A stretch of 64,000 nucleotides of DNA from Pyrinomonadaceae bacterium (GTDB lineage: Bacteria; Acidobacteriota; Blastocatellia; Pyrinomonadales; Pyrinomonadaceae), in contig JAIBCC010000012.1 in the NCBI GenBank assembly GCA_019694395.1, positions 62,001 through 126,000 on the forward strand, read 5' to 3'. Position 1 is the stretch's first letter. Every line of letters starts with the position of its first letter. Shown here piece after piece: positions 26,201-35,100 of this stretch. The notes below the pieces were generated by a model that saw nothing but the letters and a program-made list of their open reading frames with translations, ran no database searches and was not told the origin of the DNA. The translations under genes and the position numbers were made by a program.

Positions 26201-26287
26201 TGCCCGCGAAATACGCAAAATGACGCTAAAATTAAATCCTTAAAACAAACTTGTTTTCTTTTGTGTATTTCGCGTCTTTTCGCGGGC
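26201..26287. repeat. GCGAAATACGC-type inverted repeat, copy 1
   Basis: The left arm TGCCCGCGAAATACGCAAAA and the right arm ending in GTATTTCGCGTC, TTTTCGCGGGCA form a long imperfect hairpin between two minus-strand genes. Its right end (GTATTTCGCG-T-TTTCGCGGGCAA-CTCTTT) is nearly the same as the right end of the element at 43884-43970. It looks like a REP/BIME-type element. Confidence 0.65.
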
Positions 26288-26303
26288 AACCTCTTTTTTG
26301 AAT

Positions 26304-28364
26304 CTAATTATTCTCTAAAACTTTCTGAGCCGCAAGTGCCATTCCTTTTTGGTCGTGAGCTACATTTGGAACTTCAAACATTTGCCAGGTTGTTTTAGGA
26401 TTTAAAGTTTTGATTTTATTGAACATAAATGCCGCGCGCTCAAAACGGTTTTTGCCTTGAGCATCTGCTTCGGGAGTTTGGCGAAGACTTTCGGTGCGTT
26501 CAACATCAGCCGTTCCACGCATTAAAATCAATTTTCGATTAGTCCAACCCAACAAATCTTTTTGAGTAAGCGGATAAGGAGAATTTTTCAAACCATACGG
26601 AAATTCTTCATTCAAATCCGGCAAAGTGTAAAACCCGGGATTTGCTGCAATCACCGTGCGGACTCTCGCCTCCGGCATAAAAAGCATAAAACGATGAACG
26701 AATTGTCCGCCCGCCGAATGTCCGAAAAGATCGTATTTCGTTGCATTTAACTTAAATTCTTTGCGCGAATAGTCAAACATTTGTTCGATCAAAGTAAATG
26801 CCCAATTCGATTTCGGGTTTGGAGTATTATCCTTTTCTTTTCCCGAAGCAATATTACCGAAATTGTAGCCGAGTGGTTCAACCCAGTTCTTTTCGTCGAA
26901 TTGCGGGGCTAAAACCAAATAATCATTTTTCTTTGACCAATCAATCCACGATTCAAGGTAATTATCTGCATCCCGTTGCCGTCCAGCCATCACGATTAAA
27001 ATTTTAGTTTTTGGCGAAAGAGTTGGAGGAGCAGAATAAAACACTTTGACATCAGGATTTCCTTCACTTTTAAAGTTAAATGAAGTCAAATTTTTGTCTT
27101 CAGCAACACCAACCACACCGAGAACGATAAGCAATCCGCGTTGACTTCCCAAATGGCTGTCGGTTGAATCGAATTGCTCATCAATCGAATGTTCGCCTGT
27201 TCCTTTTCCGCCCCCGTCAATCGTGATCGCGGGAATCCCAAGACTGATGGGAATGTTTGAATCGGTGCTGGTTGCCGTAAATTCGGATTTGATGTTGAAA
27301 ACTTTATCAGCTGAAGCTGTAAGTTTAATAATCGGTGAATCAGGTGATTGAGTTCCGGTCGGACGATTACCGATTGGTTTGATTTCAACGGTTAATTTTC
27401 GTGGATTTGCCCAACGGGCATTTTCTTCTTCAAGCGAAGTTTGTGCGGCTTTTTTGAATTCTGCATCAATTTTTGCCAATTCTTCCGCACTTTCCGAACG
27501 CATATCCATTTCAAGAGTAGCGGTTCTGGCAATCGAATTAACACTCGTTCCGCCTTCGATTTTGCCGACATTAAAAGTCGTTTTCGGATGTTCTGGAATT
27601 TGGAAACGAGATACTTTTTCGATCAAACGCCCAATTGCGTGAATCGGATTCGGCAAACCAAATGCACCGTAAGAATGCCCGCCCGCGCCCGTGTAAGTAA
27701 CGCGATAACGAAAACTGCCGACTGCCGCAGTGGTGACAGTTAAACCGCTTCCGTCAATTGAAATAAAATGGGTAATTTTGCCTTTTAGTTCTTCGTTAAA
27801 GAGATGTCTTGTGCCGTAAAGATCGCCCAAACCTTCTTCGCCGACATTGGCAACAAAGATAATATTTCCCTGTGTCGTGATTTTTTGTGTTTCCAGAGTT
27901 CTGGCAATTGCCAATAAAACGGTTAAGCCCCGCCCATCGTCAGAAATGCCTAAACCTTTAATAATACTGCCGTTGCGAGTAACCTTTACCTCGGAATTAT
28001 CGAAAACCGTATCGAGATGTGCGGCTAAAACAAGTGTCGGAACATTCGCGCCGCCTTTTCCCGGTCGTTCGCCAATGACGTTTCCAACTTTATCAATCCG
28101 CACGTTTTTCAAACCGACTTGAGTAAATTGCTGTTTGAAATATTCGGCACGTTTTTGCTCTTTGAACGTTGGCGAAGCAATTTCGGTGATCTTTATCTGC
28201 TCTTCAACGGTGTTTGGTTCGATTGATTTGATGTATTCAAGCGCGTCTTTTACTTTTGGATTATTTGCTAACTTTTCGGCATCAGTTGTAACCTGTGCCG
28301 AAAGGCTGAAAAAAGTAAAAGCAATTATAAAAAAGGTAAAGAAAATTTTAGAAAGTTTAAGCAT
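26304..28364 (-). CDS. M20-type metallopeptidase fused to an alpha/beta hydrolase
   Basis: A signal peptide (about 1-23) is followed by an M20/ArgE-like peptidase domain (about 30-430). It has zinc-site motifs 'LVLAAHLDTVFD', 'ISDDGRGLTVLL' and 'VGEEGLGDLYGTRH', then a dimerisation-type insert 'YTGAGGHSYGAFG'. The C-terminal part (about 440-686) is an alpha/beta hydrolase with nucleophile elbow FGHSAGGQF, 'MRGTADVERT' and a likely catalytic His in 'VPNVAHDQKG'. M20 peptidases release amino acids from peptides. The hydrolase substrate is unknown. The fusion suggests sequential hydrolysis of an esterified or capped peptide outside the cytoplasm. Confidence 0.87.
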   Translation of the reverse strand: MLKLSKIFFTFFIIAFTFFSLSAQVTTDAEKLANNPKVKDALEYIKSIEPNTVEEQIKITEIASPTFKEQKRAEYFKQQFTQVGLKNVRIDKVGNVIGERPGKGGANVPTLVLAAHLDTVFDNSEVKVTRNGSIIKGLGISDDGRGLTVLLAIARTLETQKITTQGNIIFVANVGEEGLGDLYGTRHLFNEELKGKITHFISIDGSGLTVTTAAVGSFRYRVTYTGAGGHSYGAFGLPNPIHAIGRLIEKVSRFQIPEHPKTTFNVGKIEGGTSVNSIARTATLEMDMRSESAEELAKIDAEFKKAAQTSLEEENARWANPRKLTVEIKPIGNRPTGTQSPDSPIIKLTASADKVFNIKSEFTATSTDSNIPISLGIPAITIDGGGKGTGEHSIDEQFDSTDSHLGSQRGLLIVLGVVGVAEDKNLTSFNFKSEGNPDVKVFYSAPPTLSPKTKILIVMAGRQRDADNYLESWIDWSKKNDYLVLAPQFDEKNWVEPLGYNFGNIASGKEKDNTPNPKSNWAFTLIEQMFDYSRKEFKLNATKYDLFGHSAGGQFVHRFMLFMPEARVRTVIAANPGFYTLPDLNEEFPYGLKNSPYPLTQKDLLGWTNRKLILMRGTADVERTESLRQTPEADAQGKNRFERAAFMFNKIKTLNPKTTWQMFEVPNVAHDQKGMALAAQKVLENN

Positions 28365-28377
28365 CGGATTATTCTAC

Positions 28378-29364
28378 TCAATTTTGCGGAAAAGCACATT
28401 TTAACGCTTCAATTACGGGCTGCCATGACTTTTTATCTTTACGAAGAACTCCTTCTTGTTCGATATGAATAAACCCGCCGGGTTCGGGTGAATCCTTGAC
28501 TCCTTTTTCGCAAGGATTACTTTTTTCACCGTTGGAAAAACGACCTTGGACATTGCTCAAGGCATTCAATGGACAACTTGTTTTTCCGTCGTAAATTTCA
28601 GATTCGACACCATTTTTGGTCAAACAATCAAGTAATCTTTTTGAATTAGTTGTAACGGTTTTGCTTCCGGTGCTCATAAAAGCATTTGGACAAATATCTC
28701 GTGTTCCCATTCCGTGAAGCTGAACTGCAACCATATTTGGAATATTTTTAACCAAACTTTCGTGAATAGCATGAAAAGGGGTTGCCGTGGCGTGTGCAAC
28801 ATCCGAAACCGGATAATTCACATCAGGATCATTTGATTTCGGCTGCGTGCAGGGCGTATCCTGATCATTTGTCCGGCGATGCGCTCCCGCCAGCAGATAG
28901 GCTTTGGCACCGGTTTGCAAAAAAGCATCTATTCCCTGAAATTCGGTGTTGCTGTCAAAAACAGGGTGCGGGATTTCTAAAACCAGATTATTTTTGGTAT
29001 TCAAATCAAAAATGAATAATCCCCAACCAGCCTGCAAGGGATAATTTTCTTCCAGCAAAACATATTCGCGTTTAGTAGTTTTATCCGTAAATAGTGTTAA
29101 TTCATAAGGATAAGAAAGTTGAGTAATCATTTGTTGAGCGTTATCTAAACGATTATTCAAAATGCTTTCAGTGATGAACTGCCATGCTTTTAATTGCCCT
29201 TCAGTTGGAATCCGGAACAAATTTGAATCTTTTTTAAGTTGATTCTCCGAGGCTTTTTTAACTTTATCAAAAAGATTGCCGCTGCTTTTTTTGATGTCAA
29301 TAGCAAAAACTGAAACTGTTGAAAATAACGCAATTATAATCCCAAATAAAACTACTTTTTTCAT
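28378..29364 (-). CDS. Secreted protein of unknown function, possibly amidohydrolase-like
   Basis: The start at 29364 gives a good signal peptide (MKKVVLFGIIIALFSTVSVFA); an ATG ten codons upstream is less likely. The mature protein has conserved-looking segments 'VLEIPHPVFDSNTEFQG', 'YLLAGAHRRTND', 'VAVQLHGMGTRD' and a terminal 'GFIHIEQEGVLRKD'. The His/Glu/Asp-rich motifs suggest a metal-dependent hydrolase, loosely like N-formylglutamate amidohydrolases, but I cannot assign a family. Four cysteines sit in its C-terminal half. It is 13 bases upstream of the M20/hydrolase fusion on the same strand, probably in one operon. Confidence 0.65.
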   Translation of the reverse strand: MKKVVLFGIIIALFSTVSVFAIDIKKSSGNLFDKVKKASENQLKKDSNLFRIPTEGQLKAWQFITESILNNRLDNAQQMITQLSYPYELTLFTDKTTKREYVLLEENYPLQAGWGLFIFDLNTKNNLVLEIPHPVFDSNTEFQGIDAFLQTGAKAYLLAGAHRRTNDQDTPCTQPKSNDPDVNYPVSDVAHATATPFHAIHESLVKNIPNMVAVQLHGMGTRDICPNAFMSTGSKTVTTNSKRLLDCLTKNGVESEIYDGKTSCPLNALSNVQGRFSNGEKSNPCEKGVKDSPEPGGFIHIEQEGVLRKDKKSWQPVIEALKCAFPQN

Positions 29365-29462
29365 ATTTTTGGCAAAAAAAGTGCCGCCGATCAACGTAAT
29401 TGACAGGAGATTTTCTGCATTTCACGAAAATCAGCGGCTAAGTGTAAAAAAGGAGAAAAGAA

Positions 29463-32400
29463 CTAAAAATTCAAACGTAAAGCAAACTGCATCAAACGCG
29501 GTCTTCCAACGATACCAGTAATTCGTCCGAAATTAGCACTATTGATATTCGTTACCGGATTATCAAAATTGACCGTATTAAATGCGTTAAAAATCTCCGC
29601 TCTGAATTCAAAATTCATAGTTTCGGTAATTCTGGTTCGTTTCAAAGTGCTGAAATCAAAGTTCATAAATCTCGGACCATAAATAGTCGAAAGACCAAGC
29701 GAACCAATTGTTCCGGGTTGCGGATTAAGGAAAATCACCTGTGAAGGAGTAGAAGTGCTGCCCGGTGCCAGATTCGGATCAATATAAAAGATTCCGGCGG
29801 CGGTATTTTTGATTCCCAACAGATTTTGTAATTGACTTCGATCTAATCCGCCAACTACGTCAACAGTGTTCGAGGCTGAACGGTCATCACGGTTATAAGT
29901 TCCGCGACCTGACAATAAGCTCAAAGGATCGCCGGAACTGTATTTGAAAATTCCGCTGACCTGCCAACCGCTGATCAATCCGCCCAAGATTCCTTTTTGT
30001 TTCCGCAGGAATTGTCTTCCACGACCGAATGGAAGTTGATAAATTGTGTTGGCTAAAAATTGGTGTGTATTGTTAAATTGCGAGTATTCCCGATGGGTAT
30101 CACGCAAAGTTAAGAATGAATTTGTATCGCCGGTTGAACCGATAAAATCTGACAATCCTTTGGCAAAAACATAACTTGCCTGGAATCGTAATCCACCGGA
30201 CAATCTGCGGGTTAATTCGATTTGCAATGAATCATAGGCTGAAGTGGAACCATTGGTGAAAAGTTGTGCACCCCGGACATTCGGATTTGCCCGAATAAAG
30301 TTGATTGGCAAATCGCCACGGGCAACAGCATCAAAAAACGGTGCGCCACGAACTCCGCTGATTAAACGCACACGCGAAACGTAATCAGCAAAATCACCAA
30401 CACGATTTTGGTCAAGTCTGGTGATGTAATTTGTATTGGTAAATTCTGTGGCACGACCAAAGAACAACACATCCATCAACGGATTTGGTAAACTTCCGAA
30501 CGCGGCAAAGGCTGCATTATAAGCAAAACTATCGCCCCCGCCTCTGGCTCTTGAAACAGCTAAATTGTTTTGGGCAATTTTGAAGGTATCCAAAATCGAT
30601 TGTCCGGTTTTGGGGTCTTTGGCAAAAATGTTGACTTCATTGACATCATAACCACGATAAAGTTTTTTACCGCGATTACCGACATAACGAACTTCGAGGG
30701 AAGTGCCTTTGAGAATTTCGTATTGCACGCCGAAATTAAAATCGTGCATATACGGTGTTCTCAAATTTTCATCAAAAGCCCGAACATCAACGGTTGAATT
30801 GGTTTGAATGCTTTGAACTGCCGGAATTGTTACGGTCGGAGTTGGGGTTACGCCGAAACCATCGCGCAAATACCCGGTGTTGATCGCCCGCGTGGTGGTG
30901 ATAATTAAACCTTCATTATCGTCCAATGTTCCGTCAATTGTGTTAAAAGTTCCTTGGAAATAACTGATCCGATAACCGCCGCGAACGGACATTTTACCTT
31001 TTTTGAATGGATCCCAAGCAGCTCCGATGACAGGTGCAAAGTTATTATTATCGGCTTTGTAAAGTTTTCCGTCATTTGGAAAATTCAAAATTGTTTGCGA
31101 AGGTCCGTTTATCGCTCCGGGTTTGAAAAGGTTTCCGGGACCGGAAATTCCATAGAGTGCTGCGGAACCGCCAACAGGTAAAAGCCCTAAATTATTTAAT
31201 TCTTTAACGGCAGTGTTGTATTCATAACGCACTCCGAGATTCAAGCTTAAATTCGGACGATAACGCCACGAATCCTGAAAATAAAGATTGGTTTCCCAAT
31301 TTGAATAGCCGCGTCTTTCAGGTGCGCCCGGAACTGCGCCTGAACTTTGACTGGTGGCATTAAACACTTGAGTTACAGAACCTAAAGCACCAGTTATTGT
31401 GTTGGCTAAAACACGAGCATTCAAATAATCGGTTGAAGTGCTGCCGCCAAAATTATTGGCTTGGGAAAATCCGGTTGAATTATCCGTGCTGAAATCAACT
31501 GTCGGCAAAGTTCCCGCAAAGGCATATCGTTTAACCCATGGGTTACGAATTTCGATTCCGCCTTTGAAGGTATGACTGCCCTGAATCCAGGTTAAATTAT
31601 CTGTCCATTGCAGCACTCTTAAATTACGGTTTGAACCCAGAAAACTGTCCTCAGGCTCGAAAACATTAGCAATATCAATTACATAACCGCGAGCAAAAGA
31701 TGCGGTATTTCCAAAGGTCAAAGTAGAAATCTGTGCGCCGAATCTTGCTTCATTAATTAAGTTTGAAGATAAGATTGAACGGAATGTTCCCGAAAGTCCG
31801 CGTCCGATTGTATTACGGGTTCGATAAGTTGAATCCGGGAATGCGGGTTCGCCCTCGTTGATATAATCCCCGTTAAAGTTAATATCGCCGTAATTAAAAG
31901 TTGTTTCAAATGAATGTTTATCATTGATCCTGTAATCAAAACGGGTTGAAAACTGATCGGTCGGGGAAATAACTTTTGAGTTAAACCGAAATCCACCCGT
32001 ATTCAATCCGTCGCCGATTTGGTAATTATTCGGCAAAGGCATTACCGACATATAATTTTTAATTGTCGGATCAATCGGTTGATTGAAACGTGCCGTTCCT
32101 GAAATTCCCAAAACATTTTGGATACAGATTGTTCCAACCGGAACTGTTGCTCGTCCGCCTGCTCCCGTAGCACCGCAAGTTCCGCTTTGAGTAGAAGCCG
32201 TTCCGGTTCCGGCATTTGCCGTCACAGTTGCTGCAGCGGCGTTTTGCGGAGTTGTCGGCAAACCTTTGATATAACGGAAAACTCCGGTTAAGGCAGTTGC
32301 TGTATAGACCAAACGATTACGCGAAAGTCCGCGTGATTCGCGCTTGCCCTCGTAGGATGTAAAGAAGAACAATTTTTCTTTAAAGATCGGACCGCTGAAT

Positions 32401-33284
32401 CTTCCGCCGAATTGATTACGAATCAGTGGTTCGCGTGGAACGCTTTTTCCGTTTTCCAGAATGGTTGAATTGTTAAAAAATGAATTGGCGTTAAAAGCCG
32501 TATTGCGATGAAATTCAAAAATGGAGCCTCGGAATTTATTGGTTCCCGAAGCTGTAACCGCATTAATTTGAGCCGAACCGCGTCCGAATTCTGCGGAAGG
32601 AAGCGAAGTTGTTACCCGAAATTCCGCAATGCTCTCAACACTGACCGGAATGACACCAAGCGAAATGTTGGCAGGAGTTTTCAAAAAGTTATCCGAAGCA
32701 TTTACGCCGTCAACAGTTAAATTGTTGGCAACAGTTCGGTTTCCATTAATTGAAAAGCTGGTAACTTCACCGTCTGCGCCGGTTTTGGTTTGGACTCCGG
32801 CATTGAGAGTAGCCAATTCAAAAGGATTACGCCCGTCTAGCGGAAGTTCCAGAATCTTTTGCCGATCAACTACTTCTCCTACTTCTGAATTGGTCGAATT
32901 GATTGTAATTTGAGCATCATCCGCCGAAACATTAACCTGTTCATTGACCGTTCCCAGTTCCAATTGAATGGTAACTCCGGTGACGGTTCCGACCTGAACG
33001 GTAATATTTTCGATCAGGACTTTTTTAAACCCCTGCACCTCAGCCCCAATGGTATAGTTTCCGGGTTTAACCTCATTAATTGTAAAGGTTCCCTCGTCGG
33101 TGGTGGTTGCATTCAGTTTTTCGCCGGTTCCAATGTTGGTTGCCGTAATTGCAACATTTGGCACAAGCTGGTTTTGCGGGTCTTTGACCGTTCCCTCAAT
33201 TCGTCCGCGAAGTGTTTGTCCGATAACTAAAGTTCCCGAAAACAAAAGTAAGACCGAAGCGATAAGCAAAAGTTTGAATTTCAT
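29463..33284 (-). CDS. Oar-like TonB-dependent receptor with carboxypeptidase-regulatory domain
   Basis: A signal peptide (about 1-22) precedes a carboxypeptidase-regulatory-like beta-sandwich (about 25-110, 'GTVKDPQNQLVPNVAITATNIGTGEK'). A plug-like domain follows (about 120-250, 'ILELPLDGRNPFELATLNAGV', 'VNGV.ASDNF'), then a very long outer-membrane beta-barrel ending in Phe (ALRLNF), as outer-membrane proteins do. At 1273 residues it is typical of the large Oar/TonB-like receptors expanded in Acidobacteriota. The ligand is unknown. Its upstream region carries a tandem TGTAAC element shared with the symporter and kinase promoter region. Confidence 0.9.
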   Translation of the reverse strand: MKFKLLLIASVLLLFSGTLVIGQTLRGRIEGTVKDPQNQLVPNVAITATNIGTGEKLNATTTDEGTFTINEVKPGNYTIGAEVQGFKKVLIENITVQVGTVTGVTIQLELGTVNEQVNVSADDAQITINSTNSEVGEVVDRQKILELPLDGRNPFELATLNAGVQTKTGADGEVTSFSINGNRTVANNLTVDGVNASDNFLKTPANISLGVIPVSVESIAEFRVTTSLPSAEFGRGSAQINAVTASGTNKFRGSIFEFHRNTAFNANSFFNNSTILENGKSVPREPLIRNQFGGRFSGPIFKEKLFFFTSYEGKRESRGLSRNRLVYTATALTGVFRYIKGLPTTPQNAAAATVTANAGTGTASTQSGTCGATGAGGRATVPVGTICIQNVLGISGTARFNQPIDPTIKNYMSVMPLPNNYQIGDGLNTGGFRFNSKVISPTDQFSTRFDYRINDKHSFETTFNYGDINFNGDYINEGEPAFPDSTYRTRNTIGRGLSGTFRSILSSNLINEARFGAQISTLTFGNTASFARGYVIDIANVFEPEDSFLGSNRNLRVLQWTDNLTWIQGSHTFKGGIEIRNPWVKRYAFAGTLPTVDFSTDNSTGFSQANNFGGSTSTDYLNARVLANTITGALGSVTQVFNATSQSSGAVPGAPERRGYSNWETNLYFQDSWRYRPNLSLNLGVRYEYNTAVKELNNLGLLPVGGSAALYGISGPGNLFKPGAINGPSQTILNFPNDGKLYKADNNNFAPVIGAAWDPFKKGKMSVRGGYRISYFQGTFNTIDGTLDDNEGLIITTTRAINTGYLRDGFGVTPTPTVTIPAVQSIQTNSTVDVRAFDENLRTPYMHDFNFGVQYEILKGTSLEVRYVGNRGKKLYRGYDVNEVNIFAKDPKTGQSILDTFKIAQNNLAVSRARGGGDSFAYNAAFAAFGSLPNPLMDVLFFGRATEFTNTNYITRLDQNRVGDFADYVSRVRLISGVRGAPFFDAVARGDLPINFIRANPNVRGAQLFTNGSTSAYDSLQIELTRRLSGGLRFQASYVFAKGLSDFIGSTGDTNSFLTLRDTHREYSQFNNTHQFLANTIYQLPFGRGRQFLRKQKGILGGLISGWQVSGIFKYSSGDPLSLLSGRGTYNRDDRSASNTVDVVGGLDRSQLQNLLGIKNTAAGIFYIDPNLAPGSTSTPSQVIFLNPQPGTIGSLGLSTIYGPRFMNFDFSTLKRTRITETMNFEFRAEIFNAFNTVNFDNPVTNINSANFGRITGIVGRPRLMQFALRLNF

Positions 33285-33389
33285 CTTTTTTTATACCTTC
33301 TGAAAACTAAAAATTTTAAATTGTTCTTAATAACTAAAAGTGGTTAGGTAAGATTTTACAACCTATTTGAATTTTTAGGTTTTAATTGT

Positions 33390-33420
33390 TGTAAAAAAGA
33401 TGTAACAAGATGTAACAAAT
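33390..33420 (+). promoter_or_regulatory. Tandem TGTAAC element, copy 1 (upstream of the Oar-like receptor)
   Basis: TGTAAAAAAGA, TGTAACAAGA and TGTAACAAAT begin at 33390, 33401 and 33411, giving an 11/10-base period, about one helical turn. Directly repeated half-sites at this spacing are how OmpR/PhoB-type regulators bind. The same 31 bases with two changes recur at 34995. It lies about 105 bases upstream of the receptor start on the opposite strand. Confidence 0.6.
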
Positions 33421-33543
33421 TTAGAAAACATCAAAACTGAAACCAGCCGCGAACGAGCAATAAGCCTAATCTCTACAGTTAGTTGCTTTCAGTTTCAATA
33501 AAATTTATCGAGGAATTTAATCAAAAGTGAGGATGAAAACAGA

Positions 33544-34905
33544 TCAAGATTCAACGACCTCGATATGTTTAACTAAATTTTCCTCTTCTTCAACAGGATT
33601 TTCGGCTAACGGTAAAGTTCCGTTCAGAACTCTGGTCGCTCTTTCACGATCAAATTCGCCTTCCCATTTAGCAATTACTACGGTTGCTACTCCATTTCCG
33701 ATCAAGTTGGTTAAGGCACGGGCTTCGGACATAAATCGGTCAACTCCCAATAGTAAGGCAATTCCTGCTACCGGAATATGTCCAACGCTGGAAAGTGTGG
33801 CAGCCAAAGTGATAAAACCGCTTCCCGTAACTCCTGCCGCCCCTTTTGAAGTCAGCAAAAGAACCAATAAAATGCTCATTTCCTGAGCAAAACTAAGTGG
33901 GGTGTTAGTGGCTTGAGCCACGAAAATGGCGGCAATCGTTAAATAAATCGAAGTTCCATCCAAGTTAAATGAATAACCTGAAGGAATTACTAAACCAACT
34001 ACCGATTTAGTGCAGCCGAGATGTTCCAGCTTTTCCATCATTCTAGGCAAGGCTGATTCCGAGCTGGAAGTTCCGACCACGATCAAAATTTCCTCCTTGA
34101 TATATTTTAGGAATTTGATGATGGAGAATCCCGCAAAATAGGCGATTAACCCCAAAACAACAAAGATAAAAACGATGCAAGTGATATAAACACAAAGCAT
34201 TACGGTGGCAAGGGACTGCAAAGTGCCGATTCCGAATTTTCCAATAGTAAAAGCCATTGCGCCAAAGGCTCCGATTGGCGCAAAACGCATGATAACCGTA
34301 ATGATTCCGAAAAAGACCTTTGAGATTAATTCCAGTCCATTCAAGATAGGTTTGCCTTTGTCGCCCAGCATACTCAAAGCAATGCCAAATAAAATTGCAA
34401 ACAAAAGCACCTGCAAAATCTCACCCTGGGCAAAAGCACCAAAAACCGTATCTGGAATTATGTGAAGTAAAAAATCCGTGGTGCTTTGTTCCTGAGCTGC
34501 TTTCGTATAGGTTTCAATTCCCTTAGTGTCTAATTTGGATGGATCGGCGTTGATTCCAACTCCGGGTTGAACGATTTTGACCACCAACAAGCCGATAAAA
34601 AGAGCAAAGGTGGTAACAACCTCAAAATAAAAAAGGGCTTTTAACCCGACTCGCCCAAATTTTTTCAAATCACCGATTCCGCCGATTCCGCTAACGACCG
34701 TCAGGAAAATAATCGGCGCAATTACCATTTTGATAAGTTTAATAAATGCATCGCCCAAGGGTTTTAGTTTTTCTCCGAAGGTGGGAAAGAAAAAACCAAC
34801 TAAGACTCCAATAATAATTGCTGTAATTACTTGGAAATACAGCACTTTGTAAAATGGTTTACGTTCTTTGGGAGCTTCACCCTGTTCATTAACGATTAGT
34901 TCCAT
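33544..34905 (-). CDS. Dicarboxylate/amino-acid:cation symporter (DAACS family)
   Basis: The 453-residue protein has about eight transmembrane helices and the hallmark serine-rich hairpin and ligand motifs of the DctA/GltP/GltPh family: '[16 protein letters not shown]' and '[26 protein letters not shown]'. Helix 8 has '[33 protein letters not shown]', where the Arg and Asp positions select substrate. Such proteins import C4-dicarboxylates, glutamate or aspartate with H+ or Na+. It is divergent from the sensor kinase gene at 35101 and shares a regulatory element with the Oar-like receptor. That suggests coordinated uptake. Confidence 0.94.
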   Translation of the reverse strand: MELIVNEQGEAPKERKPFYKVLYFQVITAIIIGVLVGFFFPTFGEKLKPLGDAFIKLIKMVIAPIIFLTVVSGIGGIGDLKKFGRVGLKALFYFEVVTTFALFIGLLVVKIVQPGVGINADPSKLDTKGIETYTKAAQEQSTTDFLLHIIPDTVFGAFAQGEILQVLLFAILFGIALSMLGDKGKPILNGLELISKVFFGIITVIMRFAPIGAFGAMAFTIGKFGIGTLQSLATVMLCVYITCIVFIFVVLGLIAYFAGFSIIKFLKYIKEEILIVVGTSSSESALPRMMEKLEHLGCTKSVVGLVIPSGYSFNLDGTSIYLTIAAIFVAQATNTPLSFAQEMSILLVLLLTSKGAAGVTGSGFITLAATLSSVGHIPVAGIALLLGVDRFMSEARALTNLIGNGVATVVIAKWEGEFDRERATRVLNGTLPLAENPVEEEENLVKHIEVVES

Positions 34906-34994
34906 AGTTGTTTTTAATTGGCTTGATTGACCTGATCAAAATGTAGATTCTTCGGCATCTTAGAAATAAACTAAGCCTAAATCACTACACAGTT

Positions 34995-35025
34995 TGTAAA
35001 AAAGATGTAACAAATTGTAACAAAT
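34995..35025 (+). promoter_or_regulatory. Tandem TGTAAC element, copy 2 (between symporter and kinase genes)
   Basis: TGTAAAAAAGA, TGTAACAAAT and TGTAACAAAT begin at 34995, 35006 and 35016, the same 11/10 period as copy 1 at 33390. A further TGTAAAGCTACA lies at 35031. The element sits about 90 bases upstream of both divergent genes, so one bound regulator could control the symporter and the two-component system. Confidence 0.6.
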
Positions 35026-35100
35026 ATAGTTGTAAAGCTACATTTTGTCTAAAGTTTGACATATTATTAGGAAAGTCATCAGCAGAAATTAGGCTTTTTT

